From: Bacteroidota bacterium
GTDB lineage: Bacteria; Bacteroidota; Bacteroidia; Bacteroidales; Paludibacteraceae
Direction: 5' to 3'
Assembly (NCBI GenBank): GCA_021779195.1
Contig: JAJYBB010000001.1
Coordinates: 183,735-247,734 of the forward strand
DNA: 64,000 nucleotides
Positions 12,101-19,552 of the stretch are shown here, one piece after another; positions within the stretch are counted from its first letter, which is position 1, and each line of letters begins with the position of its first letter. The position numbers were made by a program, and so were the translations under genes. The notes beneath the pieces were generated by a model. That model saw nothing but the letters and a program-made list of their open reading frames with translations. It ran no database searches and was not told where the DNA came from.

Positions 12101-13619
12101 AGTTGAAATCACTCCAACCATGAAATCTGACAGTGCTACTCTTACTTTCATTAGCATTGATCCAAACAAACATTCTGTAGCTCAATCTTCTGTCGATTTT
12201 GTTGTACGTGCCCTAATGATGTTGCGAAGGGCTTCGATTACTTATCGTGAATCGAACAGTATGGTGCTGCCGGGTTTCGAATCTGAACCCGGATTACTTG
12301 GACAACAAAATGTGAACGGCTTAAATGTTCCTGGCTATGCATTTGTGTTTGGAATTCAAGATAAAAATATGATTGATAATGCATTGCAAAAAGGGTGGCT
12401 TGTTTCCAACGATTCGGTGGTTACACCTGCTACCACTGCTTTTACTTCCGATTTAAATATAAAAGCTTCACTCGAACCGTTTCAGGGATTTAAAATTGAA
12501 TTAGATGCACAGCGATATATGGCTTCAAATACTACGGTTCAATATATGTTTAAAGATAAACCTACTACTTTTAATGGAAGCTTCAATATCACGACGCTGG
12601 CTCTGGCAACTGCCTTTAAACCAATTGGGAGTGCACAAACTAATTATAATTCTGAACTTTTTAATAATTTTATTGCTAACCGACAAGTCATTGCTTCACG
12701 TTTAAATGCCCGTTTGCAAGGAACCCGATACCCAAATACCGGATTTTTGCAAGGAAGCTCGCTGGCTAATGCAAACTATGACCCTCAAAAAGGATCCTAC
12801 GATTTGAATTCGTCGGATGTTTTGATTCCTGCTTTCCTTGCTGCCTATACCGGTCGTGATGTAAATTCGGTAAGTACAAATCCATTCCTCTCATTGTTAA
12901 GTGTGCTGCCTAATTGGAGGCTGAATTACGATGGTTTATCAAATTTACCTTGGTTCAGGGATCGGTTCAAATCAATTAGTTTAACACATGCTTATACCTG
13001 TAAATACAGTATCGGGTCGTATACGTCCTATTCTACATGGGTTGCGTTGGATGCCGGAAATGCAATAGGTTACGTCAGGGATGTGCAAAATGATTTTAAC
13101 GCGATTCCTTCATCTCCCTTCGATATTTCATCCGTTTCGCTTACCGAACAATTTAGTCCATTGATCGGGATCAATGCCGTGATGAATAACAGTATGACAG
13201 CAAAAGCCGAATATCGCAAACAACGAACCATGGCGTTAAACTTATCGAGCACACAGTTGATTGATGCGAGTTCCGATGAATTTGTAATCGGAATGGGCTA
13301 CTTACTGAAGGATTTTGATGTGATTCTGAAACTAAAATCGAATAAACAGTCGAAAGTTAAGAATGATTTGAAAATCAGTGCCGATTTATCTTACAAAGAT
13401 ATTAAAACACTGTTACGTAAGGTACAAGATAATATCACACAGGCTTCGAGCGGAAACAAAATGTTCACACTCAAAATATTAGCCGATTACGTATTTAGTT
13501 CAAAAGTTAATATCCAGTTATTCTATGACCGCGAAATGAATACGCCGCTTATTTCTTCATCATTCCCTGTTTCATCTTCCAATTTTGGTGTCAGCTTCAA
13601 GTTTTTGTTAACGCGTTGA
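6156..13619 (+). CDS. sprA: SprA/Sov, outer-membrane translocon of the type IX secretion system
   Basis: Giant outer-membrane beta-barrel that forms the T9SS export channel through which proteins with a T9SS C-terminal domain cross the outer membrane. At 2487 aa it fits the family's usual 2300-2500 aa. A hydrophobic N-terminal signal (about residues 8-28, FWIFIILALGWTYVYVSA) precedes long beta-rich repeats. The conserved block ESNSMVLPGFESEPGLLG (around residue 2030-2050) is typical of SprA, and the chain ends in an outer-membrane-type strand (FGVSFKFLLTR). It follows ruvA by 82 bp. Its presence predicts that the genome encodes the rest of the T9SS (PorV, PorK-N, PorU); none is in this window. 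A small protein with a T9SS-like sorting domain is encoded at 31195-31596. Confidence 0.96.
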   Translation: MIFNKKYFPFWIFIILALGWTYVYVSATDYYAIEAPEPNPQSSTPDSIKQHIPNFPIKKYIQDNYDDLTTHYPMDAPKPDNVKSVVEYDTKSGNYILRTFVGNNEIATPFLMTSQEYQNFSAKQDMMHYWQEKNTKSAVNNEDKFSLSDMKFNIGPADKIFGPGGVQIKTQGSAELIFGFKSNRLDNPALTERMRQSNIFDFNEKIQLNVNGKVGDKVNFGLNYNTESSFDFDQKLVKLSYKGKEDDIVKSIEAGNVSMQLNSSLITGSTALFGVKTELQFGKLNVTAIASQQNSQTQTVSSKGGAQTTKFEVNVDNYDDNRHFFLGHYFRNNFENSMRKLPYISSGITINRVEVWVTNKRGNYDQSRNILAFMDLAETDRIDNHHWSVTSSSNLPQNNANSLYKEVTALPNIRDVQQSNAVLSAAYPPAMGINGGEDYEKIESARKLDPSEYTVNNALGFISLRNALNPDEVLGVAYEYTYGGQTYQVGEFSTDPITAPQVLIVKLLKSTAQSPLLASWDLMMKNVYSLGASDIQPDNFKLNIVYRNDSIGTDMQYITEGNIKNKLLLRVFNLDRLDSKNAPNPDGRFDFVDGYTIQANSGRIIFPELEPFGKFLKDSIKNDQIAKKYVYQQLYDSTLVVAQEYSEKNKFMLVGEYKGSSSGNEIHLNAMNVPRGSVTVTAGGATLVENVDYTVDYTMGIVTILNQSLIDSKTQIDVKLENQSMFSMQRKSLVGTHLEYQFNKDFSLGATIMHLSEMPLTTKVNTGNEPISNTIWGMNTSWRTESQWLTNVINKIPFVNATKPSTIALNAEYAQLIPGHSNVVSKAGLAYIDDFESTQTTIDIHYPVNWYLASTPYNPNADSMFPEAALNDNVNYGKNRALLAWYNVDPIFNGTSSSNPAYIRNDPDALSNDLTRYVNQQEIFPDKQIDPTKSPRMTVMNLSFYPQERGPYNLDVSGMNSDGTLSNPTKRWGGIMRKLDVTDFETANIEYIEFWMMDPFIADKNGTNNGGDLYFNLGDISEDILKDGKKFFENGLPFDGDLSKTDTTVWGRVPKIQSTVNAFDNSPGARKNQDVGLDGLSTASEFLFPTYKNYVQGVENDVTPDELQKMKNDQFSPLNDPAGDNYHFYRGKDYDDQKLDILSRYKHYNGTEGNSPDATNVTENFSTSATSLPDNEDINNDNTMNEYENYYQYRVRIDRNDMEVGKNYIADKITTNVTLPNNKVEPVTWYQFKIPIRQYDEKIGSIRNFKSIRFIRMFMTNFAQATTLRLATLDLVRGEWRNFTKPLYQPNMTPISNGQLDIQAVNIEENASKTPVNYVLPPGVSRETDPSQPALLQQNEQSMVLRVTDLAPADARAVYKNTSYDMRQYKRLQMFVHAEKMLDDTHNLKDDELTCFIRLGSDMTNNYYEYEIPLRLTPAGVYVGTDLNAPDKYIVWYPENMFDFPFTALTNAKLKRNSAKQSGTGNVSNLLPYVVYDPDKPLNKITVVGNPSISDVENIMIGVRNNSNSVKSGEIWVNELRMSQFDESGGWAGMGNLAIGLSDLGTINLSGRVETAGYGGLESNVMDRRQDNLYQMNFSTALDMGRFFPEQAKFRIPAYFSYTNQTVSPKYNPLDQDILLSDALNNAANKPQQDSILQLSQTVNTTKSFNISGAKVNIKSKNPQFYDPSNLTFNYAYTESNQRSPEIEQNMTKNERAAIDYSFAFNPKPVEPFKNIKDLNSPAFKIIKDFNFYYLPSSFSFNTNLNRQYSQVKLRNLNAGSLIQTVGQPVDLTFSKDFMWNRQFDIKYDLTRAIKFSLQTAMNANIAEPYYTPEFNKDYYQAWRDTVWSNIRKLGSPYTYQQVFNASWNLPINKIPLFDWINSNASYNSTYSWNRTAQIQGGANIGNIATSMGAWQADGQFNFENLYNKINFLKNVNQRTAQSAMPNRQHFQSRTYKQIVNLEPKKTIIINHRLGSENLDFVAIDKMGKPLNLKYKVKNPTSVEITPTMKSDSATLTFISIDPNKHSVAQSSVDFVVRALMMLRRASITYRESNSMVLPGFESEPGLLGQQNVNGLNVPGYAFVFGIQDKNMIDNALQKGWLVSNDSVVTPATTAFTSDLNIKASLEPFQGFKIELDAQRYMASNTTVQYMFKDKPTTFNGSFNITTLALATAFKPIGSAQTNYNSELFNNFIANRQVIASRLNARLQGTRYPNTGFLQGSSLANANYDPQKGSYDLNSSDVLIPAFLAAYTGRDVNSVSTNPFLSLLSVLPNWRLNYDGLSNLPWFRDRFKSISLTHAYTCKYSIGSYTSYSTWVALDAGNAIGYVRDVQNDFNAIPSSPFDISSVSLTEQFSPLIGINAVMNNSMTAKAEYRKQRTMALNLSSTQLIDASSDEFVIGMGYLLKDFDVILKLKSNKQSKVKNDLKISADLSYKDIKTLLRKVQDNITQASSGNKMFTLKILADYVFSSKVNIQLFYDREMNTPLISSSFPVSSSNFGVSFKFLLTR

Positions 13620-13732
13620 TTTATGTCATATTTTTTGAAAAAAATTTTAAGTAATATATAATTATTTCAAAAACACATGAACAATTATTCATTTATTCAT
13701 GTTTATAAAGTAATTTTGAAAAAAATAGAATT

Positions 13733-15661
13733 ATGAATAAAAAGATTATTTTTTCAATCCTTTTGACCGTACTTTCATACTCCATTCAGGCTCAGATTTA
13801 TGATCCGATCAAATGGACTCACGAGTTAAAAACCACGGGGGCTACTACTGCTGATCTGGTATTTAAAGCTACCATTGATAAAGGCTGGCATTTATATGGA
13901 TTGCAACTGCCAAAGGGAGGTCCAGTGCCGACATCCATTGTGTTTGATAAAATTGAGAATGCTGAAAAAGTAGGTAACATACAGTCAAACTCAAAGTTAC
14001 AAACTCAGCATGATGCAAATTTCGATATGGATCTAAACTGGTACGTTGAAAATGCCGAATTTATACAGAAAATTTCGTTTAAAGACATTTCAAAAGTAAA
14101 AATTAATGGTTATATTGAGTTTATGGGTTGTAATGATGAAAGTTGTTTACCTCCCAAAAAAGATCCTTTTACTTTTGGAAATAATTCAATCACACCGTCT
14201 ACTGTTGCCAATGTACAACCTATTGCCCCAAAACAAATGGCAACAACCGATTACTGGACTCCCGTAATCAACGAATTAAAAAATTTCGGTTCATCAGCTT
14301 CGTCCTCGGAAAGTGGAACGTTGTGGTATATATTTGTAATGGGATTGCTATACGGACTGTTGGCTTTGGTTACTCCTTGCGTTTGGCCTATTATTCCCAT
14401 GACCGTGAGTTTCTTTTTAAAACGTTCCGGAAATAAAAAAAAAGGACAACGTGATGCCATGCTTTACGGATTGTCAATCATTTTTATTTATGTAATACTC
14501 GGGCTTTTTATCACGCTGATTTTTGGAGCAAGTGCTCTAAATAGTTTATCGACAAGCGCAGTTTTTAATCTAATTTTCTTTGCCATATTGATACTTTTTG
14601 CCATTTCATTTTTTGGTGCTTTTGAAATCACATTACCATCTTCATGGAGTACAAAATTAGATGCTAAAGCCGATTCAACTGCAGGAATAGTCAGCATGCT
14701 ATTTATGGCATTTACCCTGGTGCTGGTTTCGTTTTCATGTACCGGACCTTTGGTAGGAACATTATTGGTGCTGGTGGCTGGTAGCAATTCCATTGCAGCT
14801 CCGTTGGTAGGCATGACCGGATTTGCAGTGGCACTATCAATTCCATTCACGCTTTTCGCTTTATTTCCCTCTTGGCTCAAAAACATGCCTCGTTCAGGCG
14901 GATGGCTTAATTCAGTGAAAGTTGTTCTTGCCTTTCTCGAACTGGCATTAGCTCTTAAATTCCTTTCGGTTGCCGATTTGTCCTATGGATGGCATCTGCT
15001 CGATCGTGAAGTTTTTCTTACACTCTGGATCGTTATTTTCGCTATGCTTGGATTCTATTTGCTGGGTAAAATCCGTTTTTCACATGACAGTCCAGCTACG
15101 CATAGCTCGGTATTGGGTGTGATCTTATCCATTATTTCGTTTGCATTTTCCATATATATGATTCCTGGACTCTGGGGGGCACCGCTCAAAGCAATCAGTG
15201 CATTTGCCCCACCACTTTACACACAAGATTTCAATTTGTATACAAATGAAGTACATCCTGCATTTAACGATTATGATTTGGGAATGGCTTATGCAAATGA
15301 AAAAAAGTTACCGGTTGTAGTCGATTTTTCAGGATATGGATGTGTAAATTGCCGTAAAATGGAAGCTTCCGTTTGGACTGATCCCCAAGTGAAGGAATTG
15401 TTGAAAAAAGATTTTGTACTTATCTCACTGTATGTTGATGATAAAACCGCTTTGGCAAAACCTTATCGTGTAAATGAAAACGGACGGACGACGCTTATTG
15501 AAACTATTGGCGACAAATGGAGCTATTTACAACGCTCAAAGTTCGGAGCCAATGCCCAACCATTTTACGTAATGCTTGATAATGAAGGGAAACCATTAAA
15601 CTCAGCGTATTCATTTGATGAAAATGCTTCGAATTTTGTTAAATGGTTACAGCGCAAGTAA
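13733..15661 (+). CDS. dsbD: DsbD-type thiol:disulfide interchange protein
   Basis: Inner-membrane protein that carries electrons from cytoplasmic thioredoxin to periplasmic reductases. All three DsbD modules are visible in 642 aa: a signal peptide (1-20, ending IQAQ); a periplasmic immunoglobulin-like N-terminal domain with the redox pair C133-NDES-C138; a membrane domain of about eight helices with cysteines in VTPCVWPIIP (C216) and FSCTGPLVG (C336); and a C-terminal thioredoxin-like domain with CVNC (C537, C540). The cysteine set is complete, so electron transfer should work. It stands as a single gene: a possible -7 element TAATTTTG (13711-13718) precedes it and a strong terminator follows. 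Bacteroidota versions are often annotated as 'thioredoxin family protein' or 'cytochrome c biogenesis protein'. Confidence 0.9.
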   Translation: MNKKIIFSILLTVLSYSIQAQIYDPIKWTHELKTTGATTADLVFKATIDKGWHLYGLQLPKGGPVPTSIVFDKIENAEKVGNIQSNSKLQTQHDANFDMDLNWYVENAEFIQKISFKDISKVKINGYIEFMGCNDESCLPPKKDPFTFGNNSITPSTVANVQPIAPKQMATTDYWTPVINELKNFGSSASSSESGTLWYIFVMGLLYGLLALVTPCVWPIIPMTVSFFLKRSGNKKKGQRDAMLYGLSIIFIYVILGLFITLIFGASALNSLSTSAVFNLIFFAILILFAISFFGAFEITLPSSWSTKLDAKADSTAGIVSMLFMAFTLVLVSFSCTGPLVGTLLVLVAGSNSIAAPLVGMTGFAVALSIPFTLFALFPSWLKNMPRSGGWLNSVKVVLAFLELALALKFLSVADLSYGWHLLDREVFLTLWIVIFAMLGFYLLGKIRFSHDSPATHSSVLGVILSIISFAFSIYMIPGLWGAPLKAISAFAPPLYTQDFNLYTNEVHPAFNDYDLGMAYANEKKLPVVVDFSGYGCVNCRKMEASVWTDPQVKELLKKDFVLISLYVDDKTALAKPYRVNENGRTTLIETIGDKWSYLQRSKFGANAQPFYVMLDNEGKPLNSAYSFDENASNFVKWLQRK

Positions 15662-15772
15662 TTTACAGCAAAATAATCAGCTATTGCTGGTTTATCATTC
15701 CATTTTCGGGACGATCGGAAATACACAATTTGTCGTGTGATAGTTCCATTTTTATAGATTTCTGCCATTCTG

Positions 15773-15810
15773 CCACCCGATAGCTGTCATTATACGCTAT
15801 CGGGTGTTTT
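15773..15810 (+). terminator. Intrinsic terminator after dsbD
   Basis: Perfect 11-bp stem CACCCGATAGC (15774-15784) / GCTATCGGGTG (15796-15806), 11-nt loop, then TTTT. It lies 110 bp past the dsbD stop and insulates grpE. Confidence 0.75.
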
Positions 15811-15896
15811 GGCAAAATTATTGATGAAATTTTTCAACCTTTTTTTGCATAACTTTTTGCAATCATTGTGTCGAACCCATTTTTTTTAATTTAAAG

Positions 15897-16463
15897 ATGA
15901 AAAAACAAAAACATACCGAAGATACTCCGGAAGTTAACGAATTGAACGAAACAGTTGAAGTTGAAAACCAGCCTGTTGAAAAATCAGATGAACAAGTCGC
16001 AGACGAAATCGTAGACGAGTTAGAAGTTATGTCACAAAAATATTCAGAGCTGAACGATAAAAATCTTCGACTCATGGCTGAATTCGATAATTATCGCAAA
16101 CGTACCATGAAAGAACGAATGGATTTATATAAAACAGCCGGCGAAAAGATTTTAGTTGAAATGTTGCCTTTGGTCGATGATTTTGAACGAGCTTTGAAAG
16201 CCATGGAAACTTCGGAAGATGTTCAGGCAGTAAAAGAAGGAGTTCAATTAATATACACCAAATTCATTTCTTTTTTACTTCAAAATGGCGTAAAAGAAAT
16301 ACCAACAGAAAAAGAAGTATTTGATACGGAATTTCATGAGGCAATTACGACTTTTCCGGCTCCTGAAGAAGAACTGAAAGGGAAAATAATTGATTGTGTA
16401 GCCAAAGGGTATACAATGAACGACAAAGTAATACGATTTTCAAAAGTAGTTGTGGGCGAATAA
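15897..16463 (+). CDS. grpE: Nucleotide exchange factor GrpE
   Basis: Co-chaperone that drives ADP release from DnaK. At 188 aa it is a normal GrpE: a very acidic, Glu-rich N-terminal tail (about 1-55), a long alpha helix for dimerisation (about 55-100, with the conserved AEFDNYRKRTMKER), and a C-terminal beta domain ending in a typical KGYTMNDKVIRFSKVVVGE-like block that contacts DnaK. dnaJ follows 82 bp downstream on the same strand, giving the common grpE-dnaJ pair; dnaK is not in the window. A TTGCATAACTTTTTGC stretch just upstream (15845-15860) resembles a promoter but does not fit the spacing well. Confidence 0.96.
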   Translation: MKKQKHTEDTPEVNELNETVEVENQPVEKSDEQVADEIVDELEVMSQKYSELNDKNLRLMAEFDNYRKRTMKERMDLYKTAGEKILVEMLPLVDDFERALKAMETSEDVQAVKEGVQLIYTKFISFLLQNGVKEIPTEKEVFDTEFHEAITTFPAPEEELKGKIIDCVAKGYTMNDKVIRFSKVVVGE

Positions 16464-16545
16464 TTAGGGAAACGATTTTCGGTTAGAATTCAAAATATCA
16501 ACCAAATTTGCTAAATTTTTACCCAATGTTCTATTCAATAATTTT

Positions 16546-17703
16546 ATGACAAAAAGAGATTTTTACGAAGTTTTGGAGGTTTCGAAAACTGCAACAGCGG
16601 ACGAAATAAAAAAAGCCTATCGAAAAAAAGCCATTCAATATCATCCCGATAAAAATCCGGGTGACAAAGCCGCTGAAGAAAAGTTTAAAGAGGCAGCCGA
16701 AGCGTATGAGATTTTAAGTGATCAACAGAAACGTCAACGTTACGATCAGTATGGACATGCAGGGGTTGGAAGTGCCGCCGGCGGTGGATTTAATGGTGCC
16801 GATATGAACATGGAGGATATTTTTTCTCATTTTGGAGATATTTTTGGCGGACATTTTGGCGGATTTAATGGATTTGGTGGATTTGGTAGTAGTCAGCGAA
16901 ATAGTCAACGTGTAAAACGGGGAACAGATTTAAGGGTTAAAGTTAAACTTAATTTATCAGAAATTGCTACAGGAGTTGAGAAAAAAATCAAAGTAAAAAA
17001 ACAAGTAATTTGCTCTCATTGTAACGGTTCAGGAGCATCAAAAGGGTCATCTTCAACAACATGTCCTACCTGCAATGGACAAGGTCGTGTTACCAGAGTG
17101 CAACAAACAATACTCGGACAGATGCAGACTGCCTCCGAATGTCCGACATGCGGTGGCGAAGGTAAAATTATAAAAGACAAATGTACTTTTTGTGGAGGTG
17201 AAGGCATAGTACGCGAAGACGATATAATTACAATCAATATACCTGCCGGCGTGATGGAAGGTATGCAGTTGTCAATGAGCGGCAAAGGAAATGCCGCCCC
17301 ACGAGGTGGAGTGAATGGCGATTTATTGGTATTAATAGAGGAAGAACCTCATCCTCAATTAATAAGAGATGAAAATGATTTAATTTTTAACTTATTGCTT
17401 TCAGTTCCAATGGCAACTTTGGGAGGTTCGGTAGAAGTCCCTACCGTTGATGGGAAAGTAAAAGTAACCATTGCACCTGGAACACAGCCAGGCAAAGTAT
17501 TGCGGCTTCGTGGAAAAGGATTGCCAAATGTGAATCGCTACGGGACTGGCGATTTATTAGTTAATATCGGAGTTTATATTCCCGAAAACCTTAACCGTGA
17601 GGAAAAAGCATTGATTGATAAACTTTCGAATTCAGAAAATATGAAGCCTAACGCGACTGCATCGCGAAATTTTTTCTCGCATTTCCGTAATATGTTTCAA
17701 TAA
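16546..17703 (+). CDS. dnaJ: Chaperone DnaJ (Hsp40, class I)
   Basis: Stimulates DnaK ATPase and delivers unfolded clients. At 385 aa it is the full class I type: J domain with the HPD motif (His33-Asp35), a Gly/Phe-rich linker (about 75-125), a zinc-binding region with four CxxCxGxG repeats ([32 protein letters not shown]), and the C-terminal peptide-binding domains. It follows grpE and probably shares its transcript. Its terminator hairpin lies inside the last codons of the convergent exosortase gene. Confidence 0.97.
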   Translation: MTKRDFYEVLEVSKTATADEIKKAYRKKAIQYHPDKNPGDKAAEEKFKEAAEAYEILSDQQKRQRYDQYGHAGVGSAAGGGFNGADMNMEDIFSHFGDIFGGHFGGFNGFGGFGSSQRNSQRVKRGTDLRVKVKLNLSEIATGVEKKIKVKKQVICSHCNGSGASKGSSSTTCPTCNGQGRVTRVQQTILGQMQTASECPTCGGEGKIIKDKCTFCGGEGIVREDDIITINIPAGVMEGMQLSMSGKGNAAPRGGVNGDLLVLIEEEPHPQLIRDENDLIFNLLLSVPMATLGGSVEVPTVDGKVKVTIAPGTQPGKVLRLRGKGLPNVNRYGTGDLLVNIGVYIPENLNREEKALIDKLSNSENMKPNATASRNFFSHFRNMFQ

Positions 17704-17728
17704 AAGCAACTTCCGTTATTGGAAGAAA

Positions 17729-18352
17729 TTAAATCCCCTGATGAAATTCATTCGGGGATTTTTTTTGCACAGGGGATTTATTCCATTTACCGGCAATTTT
17801 TTCTTCCCATAATACCCACATTAGGAAAATAATAAGGTAAAAAAGATATTTAAAAAGATACAAATGCAGCAGTTCAAACCATTCGGGATGCTTGCCCACA
17901 ATAGCAACTATAAAAGCTATCCGGAAAATATTAAACACATACACCACCACTAAGCCCAACGGTATAAACCAAAGTTTTTTTAAACTCGGACCACGATAAA
18001 ATGCAATAATACAAATGAAAATATAAGCCTGTTTTAATCCGGTACATGCCCAAATAATTTGCACCGAATGTCCATTGGCATGTTGCACAACATTAGTGGG
18101 TTGAATCGAAATATCATAGTGCATAAACGTAAGAAGGTGATATGTAACCTGCGTTATATGATTTGCCATCCAGACAAAAGGCGCAGAAATATTGATTCCC
18201 CAAAATGTTACAATCGAATCAAAACGGCTTGACTCATCGCCCATAACGTCATATTTCCAAAAAAAATTGGCTGCCATTAAGATTATGGCAAACCATATTA
18301 CGCCTTTATAAGGTTCAAGTTTACTTGGAAAATGAAGAGATGGAAGCTGCAT
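17729..18352 (-). CDS. Exosortase/archaeosortase family protein
   Basis: Multipass inner-membrane cysteine transpeptidase family that cuts and reattaches surface proteins bearing a short C-terminal sorting signal. At 207 aa, with about six hydrophobic segments, it has the size of a stand-alone exosortase core. The catalytic triad is visible: Cys103 in WACTGLKQ, Arg144 in NIFRIAF and His163 in ELLHLYLFKY. This supports the family strongly; the subtype (XrtF-, XrtN-like or other) cannot be settled by eye. No cognate PEP-CTERM-like substrate or EPS cluster is in the window. It lies 89 bp downstream of tsaD on the same strand and may be co-transcribed. The 3' end overlaps the dnaJ terminator. Confidence 0.85.
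   Translation of the reverse strand: MQLPSLHFPSKLEPYKGVIWFAIILMAANFFWKYDVMGDESSRFDSIVTFWGINISAPFVWMANHITQVTYHLLTFMHYDISIQPTNVVQHANGHSVQIIWACTGLKQAYIFICIIAFYRGPSLKKLWFIPLGLVVVYVFNIFRIAFIVAIVGKHPEWFELLHLYLFKYLFYLIIFLMWVLWEEKIAGKWNKSPVQKKSPNEFHQGI
17731..17766 (+). terminator. Intrinsic terminator of grpE-dnaJ
   Basis: Stem AAATCCCC (17731-17738) / GGGGATTT (17754-17761) with an inner ATGAA/TTCAT extension, then a run of T to 17766. The hairpin overlaps the last ten codons and part of the stop of the minus-strand exosortase gene. Confidence 0.8.
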
Positions 18353-18441
18353 ATACTTGAAGATTCAATTTTAAATTAAGACGAACTTTTTTTTAAAAAA
18401 TCACTTCTAATTCCAACTTCTAAAATAAATCTCAACATAAA

Positions 18442-19470
18442 TCAGAATTTATTAGTTACTCTTGCAAAAGGAACTTCGCTTATACTGCAAAAATCAGCAT
18501 GTTGGTATTTTAAATATCCGGTCATTGCAATCATGGCTGCGTTATCGGTAGTATAGGCAAAAGGGGGAATAAAAATTTTCCAACCATATTTTTTACCATA
18601 ATCCTGAAACGCCTGACGCAAGGCAGAATTTGCCGAAACTCCACCGGCTACGGCAACCTGTTGAATATTGAAATCATCGGCAGCCATTTTTAGCTTATTC
18701 ATGAGAATATCGATAACGGTCGATTGCAACGAAGCGCACAAATCGGCTAAATTTTCTGAAATAAAATTAGGATTATCTGCTGTTTTGTCGCGAAGAAGAT
18801 AAAGAAAAGAAGTTTTTAAACCGCTGAAGCTGTAGTTATAATTGGGTAGCTGAGGTTTATTTAGTTTGAATGCTTTGGGATTTCCTTCTTTTGCTAATCG
18901 GTCAATATGCGGACCTCCAGGGTAAGGTAATCCCATTACTTTTGCACACTTATCGAAAGCTTCTCCAGCAGCATCATCTATAGTCTGACCAACAACTTCC
19001 ATGTCGTTATACGATTTAACCAGCACAATTTGTGAATTTCCCCCCGATACCAATAAACACAAAAATGGATAATCGGGATGGCGTTCATCAGGTTTACCTT
19101 CGCGAATAAAATGTGCCAAAACATGGGCTTGCAAATGATTTACATCAATCAACGGGATATTTAAAGCTTGAGCAAACCCTTTTGCAAAAGAAGTTCCTAC
19201 GAGCAATGAACCTAAAAGTCCCGGACCTCGCGTAAAAGTAATGGCACTAAGTTCATTTTTGTTGATTCCGGCACGTTTCAGAGCTTCATGAACAACCGGT
19301 ATGATATTAATTTGATGAGCACGAGATGCTAGTTCGGGAACAACACCTCCATAATTGGAATGAACCGATTGGTTTGCAATCACGTTTGAAAGTAAAATTC
19401 CATCTTGTATAACTGCTGCTGAAGTGTCATCGCAGGAAGATTCAATGCCTAATATAATGGTAGATTGCAT
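18442..19470 (-). CDS. tsaD: tRNA N6-threonylcarbamoyladenosine transferase TsaD
   Basis: Transfers the threonylcarbamoyl group to A37 of ANN-decoding tRNAs; works with TsaB/E/C in the cytoplasm. The metal-binding HxxxH is present (His112 and His116 in NHLQAH), as are the ASKHA ATPase signatures GIESSCDDTSAAV at the N terminus and AVAGGVSANSALR and TDNAAM near the end. An upstream in-frame Met (19500) would add MKVKFFSAKN; I chose the start at 19470 because TsaD proteins normally begin just before the LGIESSCDDT block. Length from there is 342 aa, as usual. Confidence 0.95.
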   Translation of the reverse strand: MQSTIILGIESSCDDTSAAVIQDGILLSNVIANQSVHSNYGGVVPELASRAHQINIIPVVHEALKRAGINKNELSAITFTRGPGLLGSLLVGTSFAKGFAQALNIPLIDVNHLQAHVLAHFIREGKPDERHPDYPFLCLLVSGGNSQIVLVKSYNDMEVVGQTIDDAAGEAFDKCAKVMGLPYPGGPHIDRLAKEGNPKAFKLNKPQLPNYNYSFSGLKTSFLYLLRDKTADNPNFISENLADLCASLQSTVIDILMNKLKMAADDFNIQQVAVAGGVSANSALRQAFQDYGKKYGWKIFIPPFAYTTDNAAMIAMTGYLKYQHADFCSISEVPFARVTNKF

Positions 19471-19552
19471 ATTTTTTGCCGAAAAAAATTTAACTTTCAA
19501 TAAGCTGACTAAAAAATAGAATTCAATTGCAAAATTTTATATTTACATCATC

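Noticed and set aside
14488..14886. 132-aa minus-strand frame inside dsbD
   Set aside because: Covers the membrane domain of dsbD in antisense and has no family features.
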